From the NCBI GenBank assembly GCA_002898135.1, contig BDTQ01000252.1, positions 1 to 6,366 on the forward strand: a stretch of 6,366 bases of DNA, read 5' to 3'. The stretch comes from a bacterium BMS3Bbin07 (GTDB lineage: Bacteria; Nitrospirota; Thermodesulfovibrionia; Thermodesulfovibrionales; JdFR-85). Both the position numbers and the translations under genes were made by a program. Below the pieces are notes generated by a model. It made no database searches and had not been told where the DNA came from. It was given only the letters and a program-made list of their open reading frames with translations. Shown here in pieces: positions 6,364-6,366 of the stretch. How positions within the stretch are numbered: position 1 is the first letter of the stretch; each line of letters begins with the position of its first letter.

Positions 6364-6366
6364 GCA

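Overview
The window is one continuous block of seven genes, all on the minus strand and therefore read from right to left. Neighbouring genes overlap or are separated by only 3-4 bases throughout, so the block looks like one translationally coupled transcription unit. No RNA gene, insertion sequence, CRISPR array or clear terminator is visible, and there is no gene-free stretch over 300 bases. Base composition is roughly balanced, and Shine-Dalgarno sites are AGGAGG-like. The gene mix (two-HMA CopA, small DUF5676-like and His-rich membrane proteins, short membrane-anchored cupredoxin, archaeal/thermophile-style GalT) suggests a Gram-negative environmental bacterium, perhaps of the Nitrospirota or a deltaproteobacterial lineage. 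That assignment is an inference from family resemblance, not from a marker gene.

Layout in transcription order: (1) 6314-5298, a galactose-1-phosphate uridylyltransferase family enzyme; (2) 5301-4171, an FAD-dependent oxidoreductase resembling geranylgeranyl reductases, with an unusual six-cysteine C-terminal tail; (3) 4171-3197, an EgtD-family SAM methyltransferase (histidine N-alpha-trimethylation, giving hercynine); (4) 3193-3005, a tiny one-helix protein with a His/Gly-rich tail; (5) 3014-2745, a two-helix DUF5676-like membrane protein; (6) 2740-254, a Cu(I)-exporting P1B-ATPase, CopA; (7) 250 to beyond the left edge, a membrane-anchored cupredoxin-like protein cut off by the window.

Genes 4-7 form a recognisable copper-handling module: a His-rich membrane peptide, a small membrane partner, the export pump and a cupredoxin. 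Genes 1-3 are metabolic enzymes not usually thought of as copper genes. The three are themselves coupled by ATGA and TAATG junctions, and gene 3 is joined to the copper module by a 3-base gap. The most interesting possibility is that hercynine, or a product derived from it with the help of the FAD enzyme, takes part in copper or redox protection. This is a hypothesis: no second ergothioneine gene (EgtB, EgtE or EanB) and no copper-responsive regulator lies in the window. A perfect 16-base palindrome shaped like a CsoR operator lies inside the 3' end of copA and deserves a test, though it may be coincidence.
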